Assembly (NCBI GenBank): GCA_946811695.1
Contig: OX328125.1
Coordinates: 109,332,373-109,396,372, forward strand
Length of the DNA stretch: 64,000 nt
Reading direction: 5' to 3'
From: Gonocerus acuteangulatus
Taxonomy: Eukaryota > Arthropoda > Insecta > Hemiptera > Coreidae
The translations under genes and the position numbers were made by a program. Numbering within the stretch: position 1 is the first letter of the stretch; each line of letters begins with the position of its first letter. Shown here one piece after another: positions 46,916 to 57,930 of the stretch. The notes under the pieces were generated by a model. It saw only the letters and a program-made list of their open reading frames with translations. It had not been told where the DNA came from and searched no databases.

Positions 46916-47576
46916 TATGATGTACAAACTAATACATTCTACACTTTGCCTAAACCACTCAGGCATTCTATAGAATGCCTGGATTATATACTTTGCCGGT
47001 AACATATATATAAACTGCATGCTGCTTAAGATCAATTTTCTTAATTTCTGTTGAAGAACAAGAAGCAACACTGAGTTGAACAGGTTTTATATTCTGTGAA
47101 TAGAAATTGTCTATATCTATACATTTTTTGTATATAATATAAAGTAGCATTACACGCCGGGTAAGAGCTAGTATATTATAAAATATACATTCGAAGGTCA
47201 GGCTTTAAAAGGAATAGTATAAAATTTGAAAATTTATGTTCCTTAAATTCTAAGAACGTTATTCGTTGAACAAAACAAAGAATGAACGCATTAAAGTAGC
47301 ACTTATGAAAGAATTTTTAAAAATGTTTACAAGCCATAGAATAAAAACTTTATTAATAATCTCTGTAATGTATGAGTGGACAATAAAATTTAAATAAATA
47401 AAAAAATATTGTGAAGAGAATGAAAGATAGCCAGCTGAATCTGTAGAAGGGGAAGTTCACAATGCTGTCAATCCTCTATCATCAAACAGAATAGGTTAGT
47501 AGATATCGGATACTCCATACTACACATTTATATCTTAGGATATTTCTTAGTACTTGGCAAGTTGGACTTCTTCACT

Positions 47577-47578
<2 letters not shown>

Positions 47579-47607
<29 letters not shown>
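47579..47607. repeat. (TA)n tract, left half
   Basis: Left part of a TA tract split by the pogo-like element; the right half is at 49089-49116. Confidence 0.95.
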
Positions 47608-47610
<3 letters not shown>

Positions 47611-49085
47611 GAAGGTGTTGTACCTCTGACCGTCTTGTACCTTTGACCATCGAGGCTGTGGCGGCACGTAGCAACATTTTATAAATTTTGGTGTAATTAG
47701 TGTTTAGCTCTTTCACTAGAGGGATAATGTAAGTTATTTATTGATGACGTTTTGCCTCATCATATTTTTTGTATTATGTCTTTTTAGATGGAAATCATTT
47801 GACAAAGTAGCTATTACAATAAGAAACACGGCGTAGCTTCTGAAATTGAATTATCTTAACCCTAACATTTTTAGCATGCATTTTAATTTACACTACCAGG
47901 GTGTTGTATTTCTGACCACGACTAGTTGTTGTACCTTTGACCAGGTCAAAGGTACAACACACCTGAGTAATTTTTACATAATTCAACTTTTATGTTATTC
48001 TGCTACAATTTAAAAAAAAATTAATATTGGTTTCTTCAATTGTTCAAAGAATTTAAAAAATAATAAATTAAATAAGTTCAAACTGACTTTATTAATCCTC
48101 AGAGTAGCAGTTCGAACCTATCATTATCATTCCGCTTGAAGTTGTAAGACCTCATCGAAAAGCGGAGGCAAGGAAAATGTCAAATAGGGGCCGGCCTAAA
48201 GGGAAACCACGTATCCTGACAGATATTCCTGAAAAGCTAATTATTGAAGGTGAAAAAAACAAAACAAAAACGAAAGCACCACCCTAAACGTAAGACACCA
48301 CATATAAGTGGTAAATAAAAAGACAATTATTCTAATGACAGTTCAGATTCTGATACTGACACCGAAATTTCTTCAGGAGAAAGTGACGTTGATCTGTCTG
48401 ATAAATGTCGTGAGTTAAGTCGATAACCAGCAACAATTTGAAAAATATGATTTGGAAAAAGGAAATTTTATACTTGTTAAAAATAAAAGTAAAAAGACTA
48501 TTACATATTTAGTCGCAGAGATCTGTGGTATTAAATGTCCAATGTTTAAGATCCAATATTTGAAAAAACAAACTTTAAGTGACAAATTTACAAGAAAAGA
48601 TGAAAATTTGTATGATATTGATGTTGAAGACATTGTGGCTAAACTTCCATACCCTACTATTGCTAGTGGATCTGCTTGACAGTTAAAACATTTATCAACT
48701 TGACTGGATTTTTCAGCATATTAAGCATAACATAATATCAATAATAGCTTTTTATTATGCTTACATCCATGGCCTGTATTTATTAAACTTACAATTAATT
48801 ACAATATTACTCAATACAATTATTTTCTGCACTGCTGTGTTTTTTTTACCTGGTCAGAGGTACAACACCCCATGGTCAAAGGTACAACTACATGTTGTAC
48901 CTTTGACCACTGTACGATTATTTAAAAAAAAAATATTAAATGTAAAGTTAGAACCTTGAAAAAATTAAATATGATAAACAATAGAATACTAATTACAATG
49001 AAATAAAAAAAAAATGAATTTAGACTTAATGTTCAAGCTAAAAAAAAATTCAATTGTGCAAAGTGGTCAAAGGTACAACACCTTC

Positions 49086-49088
<3 letters not shown>
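47608..49088 (+). mobile_element. pogo-like DNA transposon, internally deleted
   Basis: Inverted ends GGGGAAGGTGTTGTACC plus TCTGACC or TTTGACC (24 bp) with TA on both sides. The 14-mer TTGTACCTTTGACC or its inverse recurs at about 47630, 47930, 47943, 48852, 48877 and 48894, so subterminal repeats are dense. At 48160-48680 coding remnants read RKMSNRGRPKGKPRILTDIP, then (452 onward) GNFILVKNKSKKTITYLVAE and YDIDVEDIVAKLP. These resemble the linker and C-terminal domain of insect pogo-type transposases. The DDE core and the DNA-binding domain are gone. Non-autonomous. Confidence 0.8.

Positions 49089-49116
<28 letters not shown>
49089..49116. repeat. (TA)n tract, right half
   Basis: Continuation of the tract at 47579, followed by ACACACAC. 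Confidence 0.95.
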
Positions 49117-49123
<7 letters not shown>

Positions 49124-49199
49124 TTTATTCCTGTAGATGACCCAAAATATCTAAATTATTTTTTATCTTAGGATGCATGGGGTTATTACATTGTATTTG

Positions 49200-49567
49200 T
49201 AGTTTATGAATTAGAATTACATCGAGAGTAATAATTCAATTAAAACGTGAATTAGAATTACATTGTGATCCTGTAATGTAATTGAAGCACTAATTATGTA
49301 ATTCAAATATCAATTACCAAGAATTGTAATTGAATTATAAGTTGCAATACCAAATTATAAGTTACATTACCAATTATGATAGCCAGTAATTAAAATATCA
49401 ATTTTGTCAAGAACTGTAAATGAATTTAAAATTTAATTCAATTAGAAATCAAATATTTGAGTTTTTTCGATTACTGTAATTGATATTGATTTTTTTTTAT
49501 ATTTAAATGTAATTCATAATTCAATTATCGTTTGAATTACATTTTAATTCAAATTTACACAACACTG
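49200..49567. mobile_element. hAT-like MITE built from GTAATTGAATTAC motifs
   Basis: Dense degenerate GTAATTCAATTAC motifs. The right end TTTACACAACACTG is the inverse of CAGTGTTGTGTAAA, similar in layout to the CAGTGTTGGGC end at 16254. The left end is not clear. Confidence 0.5.
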
Positions 49568-49849
49568 ATTTCATCCCTTAATCTTTCGCCTCCTTTTGGT
49601 GCCTCTTCACTATTTCTGCTGCAAATATAAAACTTACTGCCTTAACACCTAGACTTGGTCTTTAAGAATCCGGGATTTTATTATTCTCACAAACGTATCA
49701 TAACGTAGACGCTCCGTTTAAGAGGATATGCTGAAAAATGTTACATTTATTTTTCTTTTTTTCAGAGGTTGGCAGTAAATAGTTAACTTGAAATTTGAGT
49801 ATATGTTGAAAATAGCAGTATTTTTCCCCTCTTTATAATAATAAGGTAA

Positions 49850-49986
49850 ATTTGCAGTTTGCCTCCTCCGAACCGATTATTTTCAAATTTTGCACTATAA
49901 CGAATTTTGATGCACTAAACACGAATCCGTTAAAAAAAAAAACGCTCTCAACTAGGAAAGAAGTTATTAAGCACTAAAGTTCACTG
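49850..49986 (-). repeat. RepB fragment
   Basis: GATGCACTAAACACGAATCC and AGAAGTTATTAAGCACTAAA-type blocks. It is split by the SINE-gamma that follows; the remainder (TAAAGTTCACTGTTATAATT) resumes at 50200. Confidence 0.7.
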
Positions 49987-50199
49987 TTTTTTTTTTTTTT
50001 TTTTTTTTTTTTTTTGTTTTTTTTTTTTTTTCTTACGGCGCATCTGCATCTAGGTCATTAGCGCCGACATCCAGGGTGCAGCAAGGAATTTTACCAGCGA
50101 GCCGTGGGATGATAAAATTCCTGCCGGAGGTTGGGAATCGAACCCACCATCTCCCGCTTATGAATCCAAGGCGCTAGCCATTAGACCACGGGAGACCCC
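49987..50199 (-). mobile_element. SINE-gamma with perfect target duplication
   Basis: tRNA-like head at 50199 (minus: GGGTCTCCCGTGGTCTAATG, then box B GGTTCGATTCCC), body as in 6180-6374, and poly(A) tail as T-run 49987-50031. TAAAGTTCACTG flanks both sides (49975-49986 and 50200-50211). This is the hallmark of LINE-driven insertion and marks it as fairly recent. Confidence 0.95.
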
Positions 50200-50563
50200 T
50201 AAAGTTCACTGTTATAATTTTTTTAAATTGCTTAAGTAATTAAAAAAATGATTAATGGCGAAAACATAGATGAGAAAATAATGTAAATAAGAAGTTAGAA
50301 TCTAACTCTCCATCATGGAGAATGATTCTTCATAGTGTCATGATTAGTTGGGATTTTTTATGTTTGTTATTTATGGTAATTCTACTTTATTTGTCTGCTT
50401 AAGTTTTCTAAATATTTAATATTAATATATTTTGACTACCCGGTATTTCATTTTTTCTTTGCTATTATTTCATTGGTTCTTTGGATTGTTAATCTCTTTT
50501 CACGAGGAATCATTCCAACGTGGTAGGATAATATTTTGGGTAAAAATTTAGAATATGTCATAC

Positions 50564-50836
50564 ATGGGCGTATATAGAAAATAATTTCGGAGGGGGCTGG
50601 GAAAAATTCGGGGGGGGGGGGCTGAGACCATTTCCGGTGTACGGAATACTAACAATTTAGATCTTTGAAGAGTTTTAGCCAACTTGTTACACCCAAAATA
50701 GAATATATTTTATGAACTAAATAATCTTATTTAATTTATTTTTAAGGGTTTTATGAAATTTTTACCGATCAAATCAAAATTTCGGGGGGAGGAGGGCTAC
50801 AGCCCCCTCAGCCCCCCCTTATATAGGCCCATGATC
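50564..50836 (+). mobile_element. MITE with ATGGGCGTATATA ends
   Basis: Begins CATGGGCGTATATAGAAAAT and ends TTATATAGGCCCATG. The interior matches 7433-7697 inverted, with poly(G) and poly(C) blocks near each end (AATTTCGGAGGGGGCTG). Non-coding. Confidence 0.75.
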
Positions 50837-50839
50837 TCA

Positions 50840-51354
50840 TATTATTATGAATTTTTTTGAAAGAATCGATTTTAAATTGTGTGAATAATGGATTTGAAAT
50901 CAATCGAAGCAGAGAGGTAGGATAACAATATGAGATGAGTTACGTCACAACAGGTAGAGTGAAAGATCTTGAAGGCATAGAGCTGACAATGCCCTGTAGT
51001 CATGCCTTGAGAGCTGACAAGATAACGTCGCCATGTTGTCTAGGCTGTTCACTCAAGGAGGGAAATATCTTCATTGTCATTGATTTAAACTCAAACACAC
51101 ATCTCTTTGGCGGCTTTAGGCGGGCTTTCTATAAGGCCAGCTGAAAACGTTCTCTCGTTAAACATCGGTTAATATCGGAGCTTTTGGGAACCGGCTTTCG
51201 CATCGACGCTCGGACGATTTGGGATGAAATTAGTGCGGGAATAGGAATCTTGCTATTATATGAGGGCAAATGACAAATAGCATTATTTAAACAAAGCCAA
51301 ATTTACAGAAATCAATAAAAAATTGCTTATCCGTTACAACAAGATGAAGATGGT
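50840..51354. other. Nothing recognised
   Basis: GC-richer than its surroundings, with an open frame at 50935-51144 lacking known similarity. Confidence 0.35.
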
Positions 51355-51438
51355 CCTTTTTTAGCGCGATTCCTCCCTCCCTCCATATTTTACATTTCAG
51401 AACCCCTAGAGAACGAAAATAACGGTGGTTCAAAATTG

Positions 51439-51501
<63 letters not shown>

Positions 51502-51720
51502 GTTCGCGATCTCCACGGCTCAAACATGGCCCGATTTTGATAAAATTTGGTATAAATATCTTTCGTCTAATTTGAATGGTCAAGTTCGCTAACCAGCAGA
51601 ATCCGTCCACCCGAAAACGGTTTTTGGAGCGATAAAAAAACGTTATGCTTACTTCATATGCTTGCAAGTAGTCGTTTTATAACTTTCTTGGCCTAGAAAA
51701 TCGAATGGAACCATTTTTAA
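51355..51720 (-). repeat. RepA 3' end, minus strand
   Basis: TTTTAGCGCGATTCCTCCCT, AACGGTGGTTCAAAATT, (TA)n 51439-51499, then CTGTTCGCGATCTCC and the RepA core. RepB at 51795 interrupts its continuation. Confidence 0.8.
51439..51499. repeat. (TA)n tract inside RepA
   Basis: 61 bp of TA at the conserved internal position of RepA. Confidence 0.95.
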
Positions 51721-51794
51721 GGCAATAGCTTTAGCCGTTCTTGTGAAAAGTGGAAAAATAGTTGTCAAATAAAGTTTTGGATTACGGTACGTTC

Positions 51795-52015
51795 ATGGTG
51801 AGGATTGATTCTGCGAGTGGAGCGTAGCGTAGCGAGCGGAAACTCATATCATGTAATGCTTAATAAATGTAAAAGATCTAAAAAAGAGAGAGAGAAAAGG
51901 AATAAAATATGTTTGTTTACAAATATCGTTGTTTGTTATCCTTCATAACCTGCAAAACAGTCAACTTTAATGCTTAATAACTTTTTTCATAGTTTAGAGA
52001 ATTGATTTTGATCGT
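51795..52015 (-). repeat. RepB fragment
   Basis: GCGTAGCGAGCGGAAAC, GAGAGAGAAAAGGAATAAAA and TGCAAAACAGTCAACTTTAA match 19600-19680 inverted. Lies between two RepA copies. Confidence 0.65.
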
Positions 52016-52017
52016 AT

Positions 52018-53717
52018 TAACCTTTTAGCGCGTTTCCTCCCTCCCCCATAAGGAGGAACCCCGCTTATAAGGTTGATACAATGAAACAATCCGGAAGTGC
52101 CGACTAGAAAATTTCGTGCTTCAGAACCCCTAGAGACCGAAAATAACGGTGGTTCGAATTTGTATATATATATATTTCTGTTCGCTCTGTAGCTCCCAGA
52201 CGAATGGTCCGATTTTGATGAAATTTGGTACAAAAATCTTTCGTCTAATTTGAAAGGTCAAGTTCGTTAACCAGCAAAATCCGCCTACTGGAAGATGGCG
52301 TTTGGGGCGAAATTCGCGCAAAAAATCGTAACGCTTACGTTTTTGAGTTCATAAGCTTGTAAGTACTCGTTTTATATGCTTCCTGGGCTAGGAAAACGAA
52401 TGAAACCATTTTGAAGGCGATCGCTTTAACCGTTTTCGAGAAAATTGGAAAAATAGTTTTTGAATACCGTTTTTGGTTTGGGTACTTAGAATCATGGGAT
52501 TCAGTTGAAACATTTTCTGCATGTTCTACTTTGATCAAAACTAATATATTGAAATTTTGGTTACTTTTGGAGTTAAGGAAGGGTTAGAATAAAATATTTT
52601 ATTAACAGACAAAAAAGTTTTAGTAACTTTGTTTACTTTCCTTAATATCTCGAAAAAGGTTGAGAATCTTGGTAAACGGAAGAATACCATTAGAAAGCTT
52701 ATTAAATTCTCTAAAAAAAAAGGTTCTAATGAAAGTTTTGATTAGGCGATGTCAATCGGAGAAATAAGAGCTTAAAACTTTAAAGTAATTGATTTCTCTT
52801 ATTCGAACTCTTCTTTTTGTCTGTTTTTTATTCCTTGTTATTTTTTAATTGCTTATAGTTGGATAATGTATTTGAAAATAAAACAGGTCAAGAAAAATAA
52901 GAAAAACAATTTAATGTTAGAGATATGGATTTCCAAGATATAGCTTTTCAACTGCCTAGCGTCCTTCCTAGGGAGGGTTGTTTGTCTTTGATTTTGGTAC
53001 TTAGAATTATGGGATTCAGTTGAAACATTTTCTGCATGTTCGAATTTCATCAACACTAATATGTTGACATTTTTGTTACGTTTAGAGTAAAGGAAGGGTT
53101 AGAATAAAATATTTTATTAACAGACCAAAAAAGTTTTGGTAACTTTGTATAGATTCGTTAGTATCTCGAAAACCGTTGACAATCTTGGGAAGCGGAAGAT
53201 TACCATTCGAAAGCTTACTAAATGCTCTACAAAAAAGGTTCTGAAGAAAGTTTTAATTAGGCGATGTCAATCGGAGAAATAAGTGCTTAAAACTTTAAAT
53301 TAATTGATTTCGTTTATTCGAATGGTTCTTTTTGTCTGTTTCATTCCTTGTTATTTTTTAATTGCTTATAGTTGGATAATGTATTTGAGATTAAAACTGG
53401 TTAAGTAAAATAACAAAAACAATTTATTGTTAGAAATATAGATTTCCAGGATTCCAAGTCCTTGTCACTAGCGGGTCCGTTTCTAGTGTTAGCAGACCCT
53501 TCCAGGTAAGATTGTAAATCATGACCTTTCAAGACTTTACTACACACAGGAATGACGTTAGTGACCTTAAGGGTTGACACGCTATTATAATAATTAATTT
53601 AAAAAAAAAAGACTGGTGGAACCAAAATAATAACTGCTTCTATTTGAATCTTTCCAAATTAGACTAGGGATATGAACGGAACCGCGCTAAGATGATGCAG
53701 TTCCTGCGAGACGGACT
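52018..53717 (-). repeat. RepA, near-complete minus-strand copy
   Basis: From the terminal TTTTAGCGCGTTTCCTCCCT, through a short (TA)n at 52160, the core, and two subrepeats (GGAGAAATAAGAGCTTAAAA at 52758 and GGAGAAATAAGTGCTTAAAA at 53273), to the inverted left end GGAACCGCGCTAAGATGATG, CAGTTCCTGCGAGACGGACT at 53717. It shows that the left and right RepA ends belong to one element. Confidence 0.8.
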
Positions 53718-53719
53718 TT

Positions 53720-53930
53720 TTTATTAATAAATATTACTTGCCATTATCTAATATGAATTATAACCGTAGATAACGAGTCAAGTAGTAATAGATAACCAGC
53801 AAAGAACCTGTAAACTAATCAGTAAGCTTATCAGCGAGTACGAGTAACTGTTGTAAATCACTACTCCTACTTCAAAAGTAACTGGATGTGGTCTTCGCAA
53901 AAAGACCCAATTTTCTTTCATCTGGACAAC
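53720..53930 (-). repeat. RepB fragment
   Basis: TTGCCATTATCTAATATGAA and ACTACTCCTACTTCAAAAGT match 11640-11710 and 20060-20100 inverted. Confidence 0.65.
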
Positions 53931-54234
53931 GAAATAACCAAAAAAGGATAATCACACAAGGTGAAGTAACGAGAGAGGGTAGGTGACCTGCGCACTAGAG
54001 TCCTTTTGAAGGAACCAATCACAGTCAGGCCCACATCGCGGCTTCCCTCCTCACTGCGAGGAGAAAACAAAATATTTGTTCTTCCCCGCGGTCACTGCGC
54101 GGGTGCGAGAATAGCATCGGAAGTAAGGATCCTCACTATGAACACTCCCACCTTAATACATGTGTTTGTTTTACATCGGGGCAGCGCTCATCGGAGTAGC
54201 TATCGTAGCATTGCCGAATGAATCCTCACCATGA
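53931..54234. other. Nothing recognised
   Basis: Comparatively GC-rich. An open frame at 54006-54221 has no recognised similarity. Confidence 0.35.
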
Positions 54235-55312
54235 ACGTATGATTTTCTAGGCCAAGAAAGCTATAAAACGACTACTTGCAAGCATATGAAGTAAGCATAA
54301 CGATTTTTATCGCTCCAAAAACCGTTTTCATCATCGGATTAAGTTAAAATATTTTATTAATAGACATGAAAAGTTTTGGAAACTTACTAAATTCTCTACA
54401 AAAAATATTCTGAGGGAATTTTCAATGGGACTGTCACAATTTTAGAAATAAGTCCTTAGAACTTTGAAGTAGTTGGTTTATCTTATTTGAACGGTTCTTT
54501 TTGTCTGGACAAAAATGTATTTGGCAATAAAACAGGATACGTAAACATAAACCGTTATTATGAACAATATTTTGTTATAAGAAATATATCTTTCCGAGCG
54601 GAAAGCCGTGTGAATATTTTTGTCTCTGTTTATCTGAGTTTTTAATTAGTTGTTTTTTTTTTCTCGGTTTGCCTTAGTTTTTAATTAGTTAATGTTATTT
54701 TAATTGCATTTTTTCCCTGAAAATATGAGTCGAATATTAATATTTTGAATTGACATATAGCTGCCTTGCTGGATGGACAAGGGAGTCCCAGATCTTTACC
54801 TGTCGGAGGCTAGTAGGGTGTGTTTATTGCACTCCATAAATCAAGAAGCATCCTAGGAGAGCTGACAGCTATTTTACCGAGGTTCCAATTGTTTAAGATT
54901 TCGATTACATCTGGAGGTATTTTTAAAAAAAAGTTATTAAGACATGAAAAGTTTTGGGATCTTCATATTTTAAATTGAATTTAACAGTAATATGTGTATT
55001 TTGGCATTTTTAATTGCATTTAACTCTAAACTGAATATTTTAGTAAAGAAAGTTAATTAAAATCAGAAGCATATTTGTAATAGTGTCTTCCTAGAGAGAA
55101 GGTTTTTAGGACGGTGGAAGGAGTAATTTCCGCTTAGGATACTGTTTCCTGTGTTTTGCCGGCAATCTTGCTTTTCTTTGTGATTTCGTTGTATAGGTGT
55201 TTCACGATTGACCTAAACAAAATAATAACTGTTTCTATTCTTTGTCTTCAAAATTACACCAGGCATATGAACGGAACAGCGCTAAGATGACGCAGTTCCT
55301 GCGAGTAAGACT
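54235..55312 (-). repeat. RepA, diverged minus-strand copy
   Basis: Starts in the core (ACTACTTGCAAGCATATGAA) and ends with the inverted left end CAGCGCTAAGATGACGCAGT, TCCTGCGAGTAAGACTT at 55312. Contains foreign sequence around 54750-54900. Confidence 0.65.
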
Positions 55313-55319
55313 TTTTGGT

Positions 55320-55720
55320 ACCTAGTAGATACCAAAGTTCAAAGAACCCCTTATGATTGCAACCTCTAGAAATAAATTCCTTTCAGATTAATCTAAAAGG
55401 TCAGTGAAATTTATAATTTCTCAGCGTCATCAGTTATATTTAGATATTCGAAAGGAAAAACAGAATCATCAATCTATAAATATCAAAGGAACGAAATGAA
55501 CTTAATCCAATCCAGTAAGTTTTGAATCTATTTCAGAAGTATTTACAAGAATAGAAATTCATGGGGCCATTAATAATGTCGTCATTTCAAAGGAAGCTAT
55601 TTTCAACCTTACCGAATTCAAAGGAATTCAAATCATCATATAAAAACAATAACAATAACAATCTTTCATTATTGTTCACAAATCGTGAAAATATAACATT
55701 TATGTAGATTATAAAGGTAC
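55320..55720. other. Nothing recognised
   Basis: AT-rich spacer between RepA and the split SINE-alpha. Confidence 0.4.
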
Positions 55721-55726
55721 ATTGGG

Positions 55727-56618
55727 GGCTACCTTAGCCCAGTGGCAGAGCACTCGACTAAAGCCTGTTCAAATAAACCCTGAAAGTTCCATTTCACATG
55801 CGCGAACGTCTGGGAGGGAATTTCCTCTGTACTCTCCCTTCTGTTCCGCCATTTGCAAAGCCTTTTAATGATCAAACACAACGTTAATCTCTATAAAAAC
55901 TGATTGTGTATCGTTTAAGACTAGGGAGCGTTTTGAGAGGTTAGATACAGGAGATAGTGTTTAATATTTATCAATACTTAGCCAAACCTAAGGCTGAAAA
56001 CAATTTAAATTTCATAGTGATAAGGTTATGACTGAGAGAATTATTACCTCCAATTTCCTACCGGGAATATAGGCCACGCCCTTTCCCTCCAACTAACCAT
56101 GTATTTGAACAGACAACCTTCTTGCTTAAATTGTTTTGAGCCTTAGCTTTGGCTAAGTATTGATAAACATTAAGAACTATCTCCCTTCTCTGACCTCTCA
56201 TAGCCTCCCCTAATCTTAAACGAGACATAATCAGTTTTTATTGAGTCTCACGTAGCGTGTTGTTTATTGAAATAGTAATGCAAATGGCGGACCCTTCGGG
56301 AATAATTCCCGCAGAATTTCGCGCATGCGGGATTTGAAATATTCCATCTAACTGAACGGGCTATATGCTGAGCTCGAGTGAACCAAAGATTTTATATTCT
56401 ATTGTCTTCTTTCGTGCGTTTGATCCGGGGTCCCAGACCGTCCCTAGGCCTACCAAACCTTTAATTAATTTATTAATGAGTATCTTCAAAGGGGAAATCA
56501 GGCTGCCGGAGAACAGAACTGAGCACAATACGTCCATAGTGTGCTTTATGGTCATGAATCAGATACCTCTATAGTATCTGCTCCTCTGGGCCTTTGTGGC
56601 CTGTTACGGAACTGACTT
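55727..56618 (+). mobile_element. SINE-alpha split by a foldback transposon
   Basis: The tRNA-like head GGGGGCTACCTTAGCCCAGT, GGCAGAGCACTCGACTAA is at 55727-55771. The body resumes at about 56365 (CTCGAGTGAACCAAAGAT) and runs GGGGTCCCAGACCGTCCCTA to GTTACGGAACTGAC at 56618. The insertion separates box A from box B. Confidence 0.8.
55772..56360. mobile_element. Foldback transposon, copy 2
   Basis: Inverted arms: GACTAGGGAGCGTTTTGAGA and GGAGATAGTGTTTAATATTT (55919-55970) mirror 56155-56225. The outer end, read inverted from 56360, is CCCGTTCAGTTAGATGGAAT, matching copy 1 at 30038. No coding capacity. Confidence 0.8.
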
Positions 56619-56619
56619 T

Positions 56620-56976
56620 TTTTTCTTTTATTCAAATTTTATATATTTGTACGGATTGAATTTGCCACTGAACGAAATCAACGATTCAGTATGGAATAGT
56701 GATACCGAGTTTGTTGATGGAAAAGAAAAATTGTGGCAGGACTACCCTGGATTGAACAGAGATGTATAAAACACGTAAGCTGGAAAGTAAGGCAACAGTG
56801 AACGGGTTATTGGCCACAAAACTTTCTTACGACATCGGGAAAACCTTTCCTTTGAAATGTTCTTAAGCTTTTGGTAACTGTCGTAAGCGGCGATAAACAA
56901 TAACTAGTCGTTAATATCGCTGTAACTTCAAGTTTTATGGGGAAAATCAAACCATTGTTCATTCATTCAAAAAAAA
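56620..56976. other. Nothing recognised
   Basis: AT-rich spacer. No splice-bounded open frame. Confidence 0.4.
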
Positions 56977-56980
56977 AAAG

Positions 56981-57866
56981 TCCGTCACGCAGGAGCTGCA
57001 TAACTAAGCACTTTCCTCAGAATTTCTGTAGTGTAGACTACATTACTGAATAATTTGCTGTAAATAACCTATATAAATAAAGTAAAAACGTGAATAGTTC
57101 TGCTCATTTATATTTCTTCTGAGAACTGCTCAATTGTTCATACATGATACTGTACTACTTAATAAATACACAAAAACTTCATTTTCCGTCTTTTGATCTG
57201 ACGCAGAAACAGGATACAGTCCCCCTAGTGGGTGATAGCGCTCCACGCGGCGGCTTTGGGAACCTACGTCTGTTGGGCTATAATTCTAATGAAACAGAGT
57301 TTAAAGTAAACCCTCCTTTCCAATAGGCCAATTTACTTAATTTTTACAACACATCTTTCTCATGAGATACCCACGACGTATACCGCGTTTCGTTGCAATA
57401 CAGCAGAAATTACGACCAGTATGAGTATATTAGTATTTTAGGTCCAGAGTAAACCCCTCCTCCAAATAACCCGGTTTAGTTTATTTTTACAACCCATTTT
57501 TCTCTGTTGATTACCACCACGAATACCGAATTTCGTTGAAATGTAACAAAAATTACGGCTGGTAGTGGCAAATTAGTAATGTGGGTCCGGAGTAAACCCC
57601 CCTCCTAATAAACCGATTTAGTTTATTTTTACAACGTATGTCTCTCTTTAGATTAACATAACGAATACCGAGTTTCGTTAAAATATAGCAAAAACTACGG
57701 CTGGCATGGTCAAATTAGTGTTTTGGGTCCGGGGTAAACTCCCCCTCCTGGTGGACCGATTTTGGTGGTTCACGAACTCGTTTAATCGTTTGCTAATTGA
57801 ACGCTATATACCACGTTTCGTCAAGAAAAAACAAAAACTCTGGCCGCTATCGTGTTAACAGACACA
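56981..57866 (+). repeat. RepC copy 1, with ~125-bp internal tandem units
   Basis: Left end AGTCCGTCACGCAGGAGCTG, CATAACTAAGCACTTTCC. From 57300 three to four degenerate units of about 125 bp follow, containing GGTCCGGAGTAAACCCCCC, CCGATTTAGTTTATTTTTAC and AATACCGAGTTTCGT. The 3' end GTGTTAACAGACACACATAT runs into (TA)n. Copy 2 is at 62905. The left end resembles the RepA left end (AGTCCGACTCGCAGGAACTG), so the families may be related. Confidence 0.8.
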
Positions 57867-57875
57867 CATATATGT

Positions 57876-57927
<52 letters not shown>
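57867..57927. repeat. (TA)n tract at the outer end of the inverted Penelope copy
   Basis: TA tract between RepC copy 1 and the Penelope-like 3' end; the partner tract on the other side is at 62019-62073. Confidence 0.97.

Positions 57928-57930
<3 letters not shown>

Larger units (their letters stand above)
45700..47130. repeat. Composite repeat unit flanking a palindromic satellite
   Basis: AACAGGTTTTGTATTCTTTG (45705) and AACAGGTTTTATATTCTGTG (47079) are direct repeats, as are the following TCTATATCTA blocks. Inside them, TGTTACCGGCAAAGTATATA plus AGGCATTCTATAGAATGCCT (45758-45802) is mirrored inverted at 46959-47005. The satellite at 46524 lies within. Confidence 0.7.
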
